DNA from: Thelonectria olida
Taxonomy: Eukaryota > Ascomycota > Sordariomycetes > Hypocreales > Nectriaceae
Assembly: GCA_020736575.1 (NCBI GenBank)
Contig: JAGPYM010000002.1
Location: 1,674,001 to 1,738,000 of the forward strand
Reading direction: 5' to 3'
Length of the DNA stretch: 64,000 nucleotides
Position numbers and translations under genes: made by a program. The notes under the pieces were generated by a model. The model was not told where the DNA came from. It saw only the letters and a list, made by a program, of their open reading frames with translations, and ran no database searches. Below are positions 23,483 to 35,250 of the stretch, piece after piece; the first letter of the stretch is position 1, and each line of letters begins with the position of its first letter.

Positions 23483-26400
23483 TTATACCGCCTGGCTATA
23501 TCCGTTGCTGAAACGCCGTTGCCCATATTTGAGATATTTCCTCAATTCGTCTGCCCAAAACACCGTGCTGCAAAGTATGACCAGACGCACAAGGTCGAAG
23601 AATCCGAGGGCCTCTGTCTGGAAAGTCTCCTGAAGCCACGGAAAGTAGATGACAAGCAACTGGCCCGCCAAACTGAGAGAGACGGCCCAGTTGAATAAAT
23701 TGTTGGAAAAGAGCCCAACCTCGCCCCGGAGTATCGATTTCGACTCCGAACGGCAGGCGAGAGCGTTGAACATGTCAAACAGAACAAAACATGTAAACGT
23801 CATGGTCGTATCGCGTCGCGTAACTTCGCCGTCAAGCATCTCGCGGCTGTAAACGAACATGGTCCCAATCATAATGATAGCGGCAGCAGTGAGAACCCGC
23901 ATGATCAGTGCTCGTGTAAGCACAGGGTCCCCTCGTCTTCGCGGAGGCTTCGTCATGACATCGGGGTCTACCCTTTCGACTCCTAGAGATTGGGCAGGAG
24001 GACCATCCATGATGATATCTGGCATTGTCAGTCAGCGATCTTCAACCATGAACTTAAAGTAACACTCACTAATCCAGAGAATCTGCATCGCGTTCAGTGG
24101 CGTTTTAAATCCGAAGCAGGTACAGAACAAAACGAGCGCCAAGCTCGCAGCACTCGTGCTAAGCTGGAAGGTCAAGAAGTTCTGGATATTATTGAAAATG
24201 CCCTTGCCCTCTTCAATGGCGTGGAGGATAGTCGAGAAGTCATCGTCTGTCAGAATCATGTCGGCTGCTTCTTTGGCAACATCAGTTCCATGGCGTCCCA
24301 TCGCAATACCAATATCTGCCTTTTTCAATGCGGGAGCATCATTTACACCGTCGCCGGTCATGGCAACAATATCGCCTTTTGACTGGAGGGCTTCAATGAT
24401 CTTCAGCTTGTGGTCGGGGTTCGTTCGCGCAAAGATTGTCGTGTGCTGCATGGCTTGAGCAAGATCCTCGAGAGACATGGCATCGACTTCGTCACCTCGG
24501 AGAACTGGTTTGACAGTGCCTTGGCCATTCATGTGACCGCTGGAGACTGCAATATTCATTCCCAACTGCTTGCCGATGGCAAGTGCTGTGGTCTCTGCAT
24601 CTCCAGTTATCATAATGACCTTGACTCCACCTCGCATCAGTCGTCGGATAGAACGGTCAACACCAGGTCGGGGAGGATCGCGCATGCCAACAAGACCAGC
24701 AAAGGTGAGGCTTTTATAAGTTTCCTCCGGTGCATGAGACGCCGGGCTGTCACTCCTGTCAGCCCCAGGGGTAGCACGCGTTGATCGTTGGTTCTTGGAC
24801 GATCTTGAAACAGAGCCACTTGCAAACGCCAAGACGCGAAGACCTTGAACAGCCATGGCCTCGGCAGCCCTGAGCGCTTCTTGCCGACGGGGGGAGTCCA
24901 GGACAATTTCCCTCCCATCCTTTTCGAGGTATGTGTCGCAGGCCGCAAGAACCTTCTCGATAGAGCCCTTCATGTATGCATGTTCCTTGTCGCCCTTGGC
25001 ATCAGAGCCGATAGTGACGCCCATCCACTTCCTTTCAGAGCTGAACGGCGTTTCGCTGACTCGGGGGCCAAGAGAATCCCGAACATCGTGCTCATTGAAC
25101 CTGTCAAGCATATCCAACATGGCGACATCAGTTGGCTGACCAACCCAACGTGTGTATGTGGACACTTCCTGGCCCTGAGTCGAGGTCAGGACAGCAGTGG
25201 CTGCGGCTCCGTGTTCCGTGTACTGCTTGGCGAGTCGGGCATTGTTTGCGACGTTGCCGATTCGAAGTACTCGAAGACAGGCTGGGTTGAGGTCTGGGCT
25301 TGTGTCGGACGCAACGGGATCAGCGTCAACTTGAACAGGCTCAGGGGTTCCAAAGTACCACATCTTGGTAGTTGTCATATGATTTGTTGTTAGTGTACCT
25401 AGAATGACCACATTAGCAAATGCCCTTCTTCGATCGCGCAAGGATATTTACCAGTCTTGTCAGTGCACACGACATTTACGGAGCCTAGAGTCTCGACTTT
25501 TGGCATTCTCCGTACAATCGCATGGTGCCTAGCCATGCGATGCACTCCAAGAGCCAACGTAACTGTGACGATAATCGGGAGACCTTCTGGAATGGCTGCC
25601 ACAGCAAGGGAAATGGAGATTTGGAAGATCTCCAACAAGTTCTTGCCCCAATACCATCCGATGAGAGAAATAAGGCCAATCACTACAAATGAAGCCTTAC
25701 TGAGCTGGGTGCCGAGATCATCCATTGACAATTGGAGTGGAGAACGGGGGCTCTCAGTTCCAGACACACTGGTAGCAATTGTACCGAAATGAGTGCCTCC
25801 TCCCGTCGCGAAGACTATGCCTTGGCCGTGGCCGGATTTGATTAGTGTGCCCATATAAGCAACGTTGTGGGCAGTTTCCTCCGCCGTAGACTCATGGTGG
25901 CCAGAGGGTGTAAGGGAACCAGGTCGAGGATGCTGGAATTTCTCGAGGCCATAGGAGCCGAATCGTCGACGCGCCTCCGCCGTTACCCTGACAGGCTCTG
26001 TCTCACCCGTTAGATTTGATGCGTCAATGGTCAGGTCAGCGGCTTTGGTAACTCGAATATCAGCAGGGATACGGTCTCCCGTGGTGAACAGGACCAGATC
26101 GCCAGGAACGAGTTGTGAAGCCATAACTTTTGATGAGGTCGCATCCAGAATGTCGCCGACGGGCGTGATCGTGCCAGGAGAAGGTGCAGAGTCACTTGCA
26201 TCGTCAGTGCGTGGAGGCCAGGTTGCAGAGGATCCATTTGACTTGTTGAACTGGCCACGGACGAGGTGCGCATGGTTCGGGACCAAATGATTGAGAGCCT
26301 CAATGGACTTTTCTGATCGATATTCTTGGACAAAGCCGACCGTTACCACAATTGTAACAGCAACGGTAATACTGATACAGTCATCGGTGTTCCCTAACAA

Positions 26401-26851
26401 CATCGAGGCACCGGCCGAGACGAGAAGAAGTATGATCAAGGGTTCTTGAAATTGTTTAACGAATCGTAGCCACAATGGCTCCGGAGGGTCGTGAGGAATT
26501 TCGTTCGGACCATGTTCGCCAAGTCTCGTGAGTGCTTCGGTGGGGGTGAGGCCATGTGTCAAGGAGGTTCGTAGATGTGCAGCCGCTTCGCTGGGGGTCA
26601 TATATGAGAAGTTGTCTGCCACACTCTGAGAAAGGGGTCAGTAAAGGGGCATTGCGGAATCTGGAGAGTTGTAGTCTTCTCACCCTAGCATGAGAGGAGG
26701 TCGTTCGGACATGGCGACTAGGTCTGCGTGGGCGGTCGGCATCGCTGGAATCGGGACTGTCGCTAGCGAGACCTGTGATGGTTGGGATGTTGGTCATAGG
26801 CAGCAGGCCTTGACTTCCAGACCCGTCACGCTCGGCCCATGGTAACTGCAT
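23483..26851 (-). CDS. PMR1: Golgi Ca2+/Mn2+ P-type ATPase (SPCA)
   Basis: Pumps Ca2+ and Mn2+ into the Golgi; Mn2+ there serves glycosyltransferases. Exons 26851-26684, 26625-25452, 25398-24070 and 24018-23483 give 1068 aa. Order: cation ATPase N-terminal domain (from residue ~58), two membrane helices, actuator domain with LTGETEPV, M4 with [13 protein letters not shown], phosphorylation loop DKTGTLTTN (Asp about 445, split by an intron), nucleotide domain with YMKGSIEKV, hinge [18 protein letters not shown], and M5-M10. M6 reads [17 protein letters not shown], whose Asn and Asp are the single ion site of SPCA pumps and which separates it from SERCA and PMC1. The actuator domain has a Ser/Thr-rich insert. 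The first 57 residues are disordered. Confidence 0.95.
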
Positions 26852-28584
26852 ATTGGTTGACGCGCCGAGAGCCTCGTCACGATGAGAGAAACAGAGACGA
26901 ACGGGGAGGAAGCATGGGCGATTGGACTTGGCTCAAGCAGACAATGCGCCTGGTCATGAGGAGGAGTGAGCAGGGAGCAGGGAGCAGGGAGTAGGAGGCG
27001 AGTGCATGCGCAGCGGGAGCTGCGATGGTGTGAGAGCCCGACGCACAGGATCGAGATTCAACGTCGCAGAGAAGAATATCAAGACAAAAAAGAAGGGATA
27101 GGGATGGCCATGAATCGCGGAAAGAAAAGTTGGATGGACCTGGGCCCGCGACCGAGAAACGGGGTACCAGATGTGGAAAGCTGTGAGGTCGAAGTGTCCA
27201 AAAGGCTTGTTTGGGGTTGTCTTGATCTGAGCCAAAATTGGGGCTAGTGCCTTTTCCATTCCGCGCCTCCTGGTGAGGCTGCCAGGGGTTTGCAGGAGCT
27301 TGCTGGGACCAATGACGGGTTGCCGCGCTTCAGGCCAGACCAAAAGCGGTAACTTCCGGTACGTTGCCAATGGACACGGGAGTTTAGCAGGTCGAATCAT
27401 GAGGGCGTGCAGGCGACTTACATCCATGAAAAGCGACTGAGCCGCCCATGGGTGGTTATAAGGACGACGTTAAATCATCCATATATATCGATTGTTACTA
27501 TGCTAATTTATGGCCAATTTCCAATTTTATCTTGCCGGCACTCTTGGTTGCACTGCTTGTACGTGCTAGTAAAAAAAGCTTACTAATAACTTTGAATTAC
27601 ATGGCTCAGCGAATTTTCTGCAAGTATCAATGTGCCTAACATGGATACATGCAGCTCCATGGTTACGAAGCACTGTCAACGCTCAAGCTCCGTGAATGCC
27701 GACCTGCATGCATGCACATGCATTATTAGTCAGAAGAGCTTCTCGCTGAATAGAGGACGGACCTTTGGCTCCTCAAGAGAGTGTTCATATTTGATGGCAG
27801 TTTCATTGCAATGAAAGTAGGTCTTTCCTGTTGTGTCATTCCCTTCGGTGGCATCTCGAATCTCCCCAGTCCGCAGGAGATATGCCGGGAATGACGGGCA
27901 ACTTTTGCTCGACACCAGCGGGAGTGGGAGGCAGCGCCGATTGCCAAGGAGCAGTGAACGACCCCGCGTATTTCTGGGCTGTGATTGGCTTGAGGAAGCT
28001 GCTAAGCCTCATGAGACACGGGAATTCTATTCTTCCGGTGGTAGCCACAAGCTCTGATTGGCTGGGTCATTTCGAGCCTTTCCGCATTTGGACAGCTGTG
28101 AGCCAGGATACTTCAAAGTGGTCAGGCCCCAGCCACGCCATTTAGTTACCGTTGGTGAGGTCGGACCAGCACCTCCCCTCAAGGCTCCAGGTCCCAGCCC
28201 AGATCCGAACCTGAAATTTCCCTTCCAAAGTCCAACCCCGTCGCGACCATCCCGCTCCAAACGTCGCCTGCTTCTCGCTCCTCGTCGCCGTCGCCATCGG
28301 CATCGGCATTTGTCGCTGCATACTTTTTTGCTTCGCGCGATTGCCTCTCTATCGCTTATACAACTGCGCTCCTCAACTGCGCGTAGAACAATCCCGCCAC
28401 TGCGCTTGTTTATCCGCCTGAACGCGCCCCCTGGTCTGGTGTTTACCCACACCACTCTGGCTCGCCCGACCTCACTCTAACTTCCCCTCCGAACCATCAA
28501 CGTAACTCGATTTTGGAACGAGCCTTTGTCGCAACAAAACCTACAAACACTTACCTGTGCATCGCGTCATTACGCGACAGCATC
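26852..28584. promoter_or_regulatory. Divergent region PMR1 / RAD21
   Basis: 1.7 kb without a supportable gene. It contains an AT-rich patch at about 27470-27640 that differs from the GC-richer flanks, and a pyrimidine-rich leader from about 28150 to RAD21. Just before the RAD21 start is an inverted pair of ACGCGA (28562-28577). Confidence 0.45.
28562..28577. promoter_or_regulatory. Inverted ACGCGA pair next to RAD21 start
   Basis: TCGCGT, four bases, then ACGCGA: a perfect 6 bp inverted repeat ending 7 bases before the RAD21 ATG. ACGCGA is close to the MBF core (ACGCGT); in RNA the same bases could fold into a short hairpin. The structure is seen directly; the role is inferred. Confidence 0.4.
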
Positions 28585-30525
28585 ATGTTCTACTCAGAGA
28601 CTCTCCTCCAGAAGAGCGGGCCTTTGGCCCGCGTCTGGCTTTCGGCCAACCTTGAGCGCAAGCTCTCAAAGAATCACATCTTGCAATCCAATGTCACAGA
28701 CAGCGTGGAGGCTATCATCACGCCTAACCAGGCGCCTATGGCCCTGCGACTGAGCGGCCAGCTGTTGCTCGGCGTCGTGAGAATCTATCAGCGCAAGACG
28801 CGTTACTTGTTGGACGATTGTAATGAGGCTATGATGAAGATTAAAATGGTTCGTCTGGCCCTTGTTTCCCTCAATTTTTACCATGCTGACCCCTCCTAGG
28901 CATTCAGATCTAGCGGAAACAATGATATGGCCGTTAATTTGCAGATGCCCAACCGCGAAGCACTCTTGCTTCCAGATAAAATCACGCCTTATGACAATTT
29001 TGAACTGCCGCCTCCACCAGATGCCTCATGGCTATTATCCCAGGTCGATGATGTGGCTACGGGACCCGTCGGTCGCAAGGGTCGCGTCAGCAACATCCGA
29101 GATATCAACTTGCAGGAAGATTTCGATAACAGCCAGTTCCTTAACGACAACTTGGGCATGGATGAGGACGCGTTGGCGCCCATGGACGACCTTGAACTTG
29201 AACTCGACTTTGGAATTGATATGGATGGAGGCCCCAGCGAAATGCCCGAAGCTGGTCGTCGCGATAACCTTATTACGCGTTCCGTGGAGGACGACATGCT
29301 CAGCGAGGTGGACATGATAACCCGCCAAAAAGACGGCGCTGATGGAGACACTGCTTTGGATTTGCACTTTGGTGGCGATGGTGTCATGATTGCGGATGGA
29401 GAAGGAGATATTGCTATGGGTGACGATGACTTCCAGTTCAACACCGAGGACCAGTCCGCAATACCCGAGATGGCCGCTCACGATCCCCGTATTCGCATCT
29501 CCGAATCGCCTCTCTCCGATATTGACGAAGAGTTCGCGAAGGAGGTTGAGGCTGAATACACGATGCACCACCAAACGGATCTCTACGAACCAGACGACGA
29601 AACCGAGCACAATCTTGTCCGACGACCCGCACAACGCGCCAAGAAGCAAAAGATCCTGACTCCCGACGAGGACATTGCTCTTTCCAGCACCCACATTAAG
29701 CAGCAACAAGCCAATCGTGACAACATTATCAAGGCTGCTTCCTTCCTCCCCCGAGACCCCTTCTTGCTGGCTCTGATGGACATGCAGAAGAGCGGCGGCT
29801 TCGTTTCTTCAATCATGATGGAGGGACGAAGTTCTGCTTGGGCGCCGGAACTCCGGGGAATGCTTTCTCTAGACGCCGTCCGTGGGATGAACGAACTCAA
29901 GCGAAAGCGTGACAGCGGAATCGCCGATGTGGATAGTGATCAAGGCGCCTCGAAATCACCACGCCTGGAGCTTGGCGATGACACCGACTTTGGCCTTGAG
30001 GGTGGTTTGGGCAACCAGAGCATTGCTCCGGATGGTACTATCCTTGAGATTCCCGCAGACGATGGTATGGCCGGTGATGATCATGCTGAGCGCGAGATGG
30101 GCACTCCCATGCCTGGATTTGAAGACACTACTATTCCTGTAGTGCACCCGGCCGATAGCGGACCCGTTTCCATTGGCACAAAGCACGCCGTCCACATTCT
30201 CCGTGACCTCTTCGGTGCCGAAGCTGCGAACAGCCCCGGCAAGCGGACACAGACATCGGTTGTGTTCCAGAACCTGCTGCCTGAAAAGGAAACCACCAAG
30301 GCTGAAGCCACAAAGATGTTCTTTGAATGCCTGGTTCTTGCGACTAAAGATGCGATCAAGGTCGAGCAAGGACCCGGGCTGGGTGATCCCATCCGAGTAC
30401 GAGGCAAGCGGGGTCTTTGGGGAGCCTGGGCTGAGAGGGAAGCTGGTGGTGAAATTGCCCAAGAAGAAGATAATGAGCCCGAGCCGGCTGCCGTTAGTGC
30501 CCCTGCTGTTGCTGTGTCAGCGTGA
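28585..30525 (+). CDS. RAD21: Cohesin kleisin subunit Rad21/Scc1
   Basis: Kleisin that closes the cohesin ring and is cut by separase at anaphase. Exons 28585-28848 and 28900-30525 give 629 aa. The N-terminal Rad21/Rec8 domain (residues 1 to about 110) opens MFYSETLLQKSGPLARVWL and contains RIYQRKTRYLLDDCNEAMMKIK, which binds Smc3. The middle is acidic and disordered. The C-terminal winged helix (about residues 520-600, with TKMFFECLVLATKDAIKV) binds the Smc1 head. Residues 205-209 read EAGRR (29248-29262), the ExGRR form of fungal separase sites. The opening residues separate it from meiotic Rec8. The intron donor is the less usual GTTCGT. Confidence 0.95.
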
Positions 30526-31312
30526 GTTCACACGGCGCAGACAACAGTATTGTCGAGATAACGAAGACTCAATGGGAGGCATGGTTGGTCATGTAAAGTA
30601 TTGGATTCATGCATTGTAGGGCAGTTGGCTGTCAAGGTCGCCCAACTGGCGTTGCCGGCGTTCAAGGAGATACCAGGCTTTTGCGGGTAGGATCGCGGTT
30701 CTGGAAAAGGGGCATCGTGTGAAGACCGACGTGGACCGTCATTTTTGTGTTTATGGAGGCTAATTGGTCTCGTCTGGCAGTCGAAAGGACTGGCATTAAG
30801 ATATACAACAGACTTTTGATTGAATTGATTTATCACGTAGGCACTCTGAGTTGGATATTGTCCGACGAGTCCTGAGCATGGCTGTTTTGAGATCCTTCGG
30901 CATGACAGCAAAGATCATTCGTGAAATATTGCCGTAATTGGCTACACCTGGGCTGGCTCTCGAGAGGAACACTTGAAGTACATTAACTACTAGTAGCATA
31001 AGCACCTACCTCTGTATAAGTACGTATCGTCAACGCGATGGAAGGCTCCATAGGTACTCAATAACGCGGTCAGGGCGCGTCGTGCTCGCATTGAGCTGGA
31101 AAGTGTTGCCCCGCCATTTTGAACCCCACGTATCGCCATGAGCTCATCCGCTTCCCCTCCATCCACATCCCGACAACAGGCACCAACTTTGTCAAGCTCT
31201 CCAACCCAGCTACGAAGCGCCCAAACGTCATCTGCGACTCATTTACTCTGAACTTGCATTTCGATATTTTGTCTCAGTCCCCCGCCAAACGCCAGAATCA
31301 GCCGCCGACATC
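30526..31312. other. Intergenic, no gene seen
   Basis: About 790 bp between RAD21 and the tubulin cofactor A gene on the same strand. It holds the likely RAD21 3'UTR and the short promoter of the next gene; nothing else was recognised. Confidence 0.5.
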
Positions 31313-31753
31313 ATGCCCCCGCCGTCGCAACTTGCCATCGCCACCAGCTCCGTCAACCGTCTGCTCAAGGACGTGGCTTCCTACCACAAGGAGTTGGTGG
31401 AACAAGAGGGCCAGGTTCGGGCCTTGGAGGAAAAGATCAAGAATGGGCAAAATGATGACGATGGAAATGCCTCCTTCATGCTTAAGCAGCAGGTGAGAGA
31501 GATACTCCCAGGATGCGCTACCTATCAATGAAAGCCTGACTGACGAATGCATGATGTACTTCTGATATAGAAAACCGCCGTCGAGCAGACCAAAGCCGTC
31601 TTCAGCACTCTCCAAGATCGAATCGAGGCCGCCGCTTCTAAGCTCGAGGACCAGATTAAGCTGAGGGAGGAGAGTGGTGCCCCTGAGCAGGAGTTAGAAG
31701 CCGCAAAGGAGACTCTCGCGAAGGCCAAGGCGGAGCAGAATGGCTCTTCATAA
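31313..31753 (+). CDS. RBL2: Tubulin-binding cofactor A
   Basis: Small chaperone that binds free beta-tubulin during tubulin folding in the cytosol. Exons 31313-31492 and 31571-31753 give 120 aa, the normal length. The whole protein is a helical bundle: IATSSVNRLLKDVASYHKEL, FMLKQQKTAVEQTKAVF and ELEAAKETLAKAKAEQ are typical of the family. The stop lies about 180 bp from that of the convergent THO7-like gene. Confidence 0.9.
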
Positions 31754-31930
31754 GGCAATGTTGCTAGAGAACCGAGGATAAACTAGTTTGTAAGAACGAC
31801 CAACACGATACCATGATCAAGTCACATCAATAAATAAAGAAAGAGGAACACCAGGTGCCCAAGAAACTCGAGGGTATCATGAATTCTGGTGTTACACAAA
31901 AAGACTACGAACGCCAACCCCTTACCAAGT

Positions 31931-32959
31931 TTAATTATCCACCTCCATCTTGTCTTCGCCCTCTGGCCGTTCCACATTGACCTGGGGGTTGGTCTCTCCA
32001 TCCTCCATATCGACATCCTCTCCCGACTCAGGCTTGTTATCGTCATGCTCCGGCGCAGGAGTCACGTCTCTGCTGCCTGGTGCTTGGCTGCCACCGCGGG
32101 ACACAGACCCCAAGTGGCCCGGCGGTTTGAGCTGGTCTGGTGCGGGTGTCTCCCTTGCAGGGGTCCTTCCTCCATGTGAAGCCGGTGGACGAGGTGTCCC
32201 AGCATCGCCGTCTACCTTTAATTGACTGTCGGCGTCGGGATGTGGTGTTGCGTTGCCGCTTGGGTCGGGCCTGGGAGTTTGGCCTGGCTTGTCTGGCTCT
32301 GCATCGTCATCGTCGCCCTCATTCATGCCTTCTCGCCGGTCAACCTCCTCCTTCTCATCACGGATCTGCCGTCTCAACAGCATTCCCTCCTCCATGATTC
32401 TGTTGAATTGTTCCCTCCGTTCCCTCCAGGTCTCGCTGTATGTCTCGCTCTCGCGCTCCAACTCGCGGCATTCCTCTTCGAGCTTGGCCAGGTTGGCAAT
32501 CTGATCCTCTCGGGGCCGGAGCAACCGGTTAGATGTTATCTTCTCGGCTAGCTCGTCAAACTTCTTTCGCTGCGCAAGGGTCGCCTGAGCGGTCTCGAGC
32601 TGCTCGCGGAGCTGTCCATTGTTGGCTCGTACGGCTTCGCATTCGGTGAGGATGCGGTGCTGGTCTTCGCGGTAGCGCTCGCGTTCTCGTTGGTTGGCTT
32701 GATGAAGAAACTGTAGGCGTGTGATAGAGCTGTCGAAAGCGGCAAAGTCGAGGGTCAGGTCTTCTTTCATCTGGTTGAAGTCCGGTTTGGAGTCGGCAGT
32801 GTTCTGGCCATTTGTAGGTCCAGCAGGCTGAGAGACGGCCAAAAGAGAGTTGACGCGCTTTGATATCCTTTTGAATGGCTTTTCTTCGACATTAAGGAGG
32901 CGAGTCTTGTGAAGCTCGAGCTCACTCTCTGGATCTAATAGATCCCAAGATGAAGCCAT
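31931..32959 (-). CDS. THO complex subunit 7-like (Mft1/THOC7) protein
   Basis: Likely subunit of the THO/TREX complex, which couples transcription to mRNA packaging and export in the nucleus. Single exon of 342 aa from MASSWDLLDPESEL; the frame continues upstream without an ATG. Residues 60 to about 220 are one long coiled coil containing the THOC7/Mft1-like pattern (LTLDFAAFDSSITRLQFLH, then KKFDELAEKITSNRLLRPRE). The last 120 residues are Pro/Asp/Glu/Gly-rich and disordered, ending in a strongly acidic tail. The coiled-coil pattern and TSNRLLRPRE support the call; coiled coils alone can mislead. Confidence 0.78.
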   Translation of the reverse strand: MASSWDLLDPESELELHKTRLLNVEEKPFKRISKRVNSLLAVSQPAGPTNGQNTADSKPDFNQMKEDLTLDFAAFDSSITRLQFLHQANQRERERYREDQHRILTECEAVRANNGQLREQLETAQATLAQRKKFDELAEKITSNRLLRPREDQIANLAKLEEECRELERESETYSETWRERREQFNRIMEEGMLLRRQIRDEKEEVDRREGMNEGDDDDAEPDKPGQTPRPDPSGNATPHPDADSQLKVDGDAGTPRPPASHGGRTPARETPAPDQLKPPGHLGSVSRGGSQAPGSRDVTPAPEHDDNKPESGEDVDMEDGETNPQVNVERPEGEDKMEVDN

Positions 32960-33408
32960 CGCGAGAGAGCTGTGGTCGATCGACCGGTCGGAGGATGATT
33001 TGTCTTGGGCGGGTGTGCTGTGAAAACGAGAAGAAGTAAAATGACAATGGTAGCAAGTGAAAGGCTGCAATATTGAAACCGTAAGTGAGAGAGGAAGATG
33101 GAAGGCCTCTTTCTTTCAGGCCTTTCTTTGTTTGACCGCAGCGCGGCCAATTCCTCAGCCTTGCGTGTTTGCTTTGACGTGTTGGCAGATGGAGCCAATC
33201 AGAGACTGTGGATCAATGACTAATGGAACCCTATGGCGCATGACGCTGTCGCCTCCCACCCGCTAATTCTATCATATCCTCTGATCACAACTTCAGACAA
33301 ATCAAACCTTTGTTACCTAAACATCTCCCTTTCTCTCCCTTTATTACGATCTGCGCTGCAAAACAATCCTCTCGTTTACAAAGGCATACAACGCGCAGGC
33401 TGATCAAG
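32960..33408. promoter_or_regulatory. Divergent promoter THO7-like / CCCH gene
   Basis: 450 bp between two divergent starts, both for predicted nuclear RNA factors, so the promoter may be shared. No specific site was recognised. Confidence 0.4.
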
Positions 33409-34969
33409 ATGTCTGAAGAGGAGAAAGACCTTCTAGCGCGCATTAGCCAACTCGCAGGTTTGTTGTGCCCTTTTGCCTCTCTTTGACGCGACACCCAACT
33501 GACTGCTCTCAAGGCCAAATCAATCGACACAAGAACGGGCAGACTGCTCAGCGACAACCAGCAAATCATTATCATGCCCACCACCGCCGTATGTTTCATT
33601 TGCCCTATCACCCCGCACATGACCGATATTTTGACTGTGTTTAGACAATACCTATCGCCACGCAAGCTCGCCCTACTCGGCTCGAGGACATAGGGTTGGA
33701 CGACCGCCCGCGACTCACCCCAACCGCACGTTGCACCTCAATGCAGGAGCCGGGGCAGCCAACTCTCGATCTTCCAGCAATGGGCCTGACACCCCTCCCG
33801 CCGGCTGGGTAGCGAGGAATGATCGTCATCGCCAACTGATCAACGCGAACGTATACGAGAAGGATACCCAGAACCGAGCAAAGGCAATCGAGGCGACGCG
33901 ACAGCGGAAAATGAGCAGCCACCGACAGCGCGAGAAGACCAAGTTCAACGAATACCTGAAGAGCCAAATTCGTGCTTCAAGTGCCACGACTAACCCCACA
34001 GGTAGAAACGAGATAATAGTTGAAGGCGTTCATTTTCGTGTCATGGACGGAGGCAAGAAACTTGTTAAGATTGCCGGTGCGTACCAGACACAAACTCGGC
34101 CGATTCAAGAGCGTGCCTTACACCAGATAGGTGCCCCAAACTCGTCGTCTCAAACTCCCAAAAGCACTATTGTTGCTGGCGTCAAATTCTACAGAACTAA
34201 GACAGGGAATCTGATTGCCAACCGAATCGTCAACGACCAGCGGTATGTAACACCGTCTGGGTCGACCAAACCACTAATGTGCCCCAGGCGATCTGGCGTG
34301 GTCAAGAAGACCAACGAACCATGCAAGGTTTTCTCAACGACCGGTAATTTCTCTTTCCGCGATTGGAGCCGCCTGCCCATAACCGAACTGGACCGGCCCG
34401 GTGAGGATCGGATCATACTAACAATTCCCCCTTTAGGCTCTTGCCGGAAAGGCCCTCGATGCCGCTATCTTCACGACCCTAACAAGGTAGCCATCTGTAA
34501 AGACTTCCTGAAGGAAGGAAAATGCGCAAACGGCGAGTGTTGCGATCTTTCCCATGAACTGACACCTGAACGTACCCCGAACTGTGTTCACTTTGCCAAG
34601 GGGAACTGCACCAAGTCTGATTGCCCCTATACTCACTCCAGAGCTTCTCCCAGCGCACCAGTCTGCAGGGCCTTTGGGTTCAATGGGTATTGCGAGAAGG
34701 GCGCAGACTGTACCGACCGCCATGTGTTTGAATGCCCTGACTTTAGCAACACCGGAAAGTGCAAGGTCAAGGGGTGTAAACTTCTTCATCGCGAGAGGGC
34801 AAGCGTCCTTCGAAGCCAAGCCAAGAGTGACGAGGTTATGGAGGACCTCTCGAGTGACGACGAGGGGGCGGATTCTGACGACGTAGACTCAGATGAGGTG
34901 GCTGAATTCCTGGAGGCAGATTCTGATGCTTCGGACTTTGAAGATGCAAAGGATTTCCTCTCCATCTGA
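33409..34969 (+). CDS. Five-finger CCCH zinc protein, ZC3H3/Red5-like
   Basis: Predicted nuclear RNA-binding protein. Human ZC3H3 and fission yeast Red5, with the same finger layout, work with the nuclear exosome adaptor (PAXT/MTREC) and in polyadenylation and export. Proposed exons 33409-33457, 33514-33588, 33645-34242, 34288-34343 and 34437-34969 give 436 aa. After a basic N-terminal half (residues 1 to about 240) come five tandem CCCH fingers: CKVFSTTGSCRKGPRCRYLH, CKDFLKEGKC..., CVHFAKGNCTKSDCPYTH, CRAFGFNGYCEKGADCTDRH and CPDFSNTGKCKVKGCKLLH. The C-terminus is acidic (Asp/Ser). Introns 3 and 4 are 45 and 93 nt, both multiples of three and without stops, so the frame also reads through them. 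Splicing is supported because finger 1 is intact only when intron 4 is removed. Confidence 0.85.
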
Positions 34970-35213
34970 GTTGTTGATGCAGCGAGTAGCCCCTCAGAGG
35001 GAGCCAAGTGTTGTCTGCTAGCGGACACCTGCCTTCTTCATTTCTCGGCGATGCCTTGATTGATATTTTCGTTTACTATGAACAGGATCGGGACATGCGT
35101 CCTTTGGCGTCATGGTCTGCTCTACCCGGTGTTCAAGAAGATGGGAACTTTGTTGAAGGATAGTTGTATGAGATACCCCTTTGTTTACGTTTGACGAGCC
35201 TGAAGTCGCCTCC

Positions 35214-35250
35214 AGAAGAGAAGAAGAAGAAGAAGAGAAAAAAAAAGAAA
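35214..35250. repeat. AGA-rich low-complexity purine tract
   Basis: Continuous purine stretch (AGAAG units then A9) in the region downstream of the CCCH gene. Confidence 0.8.
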
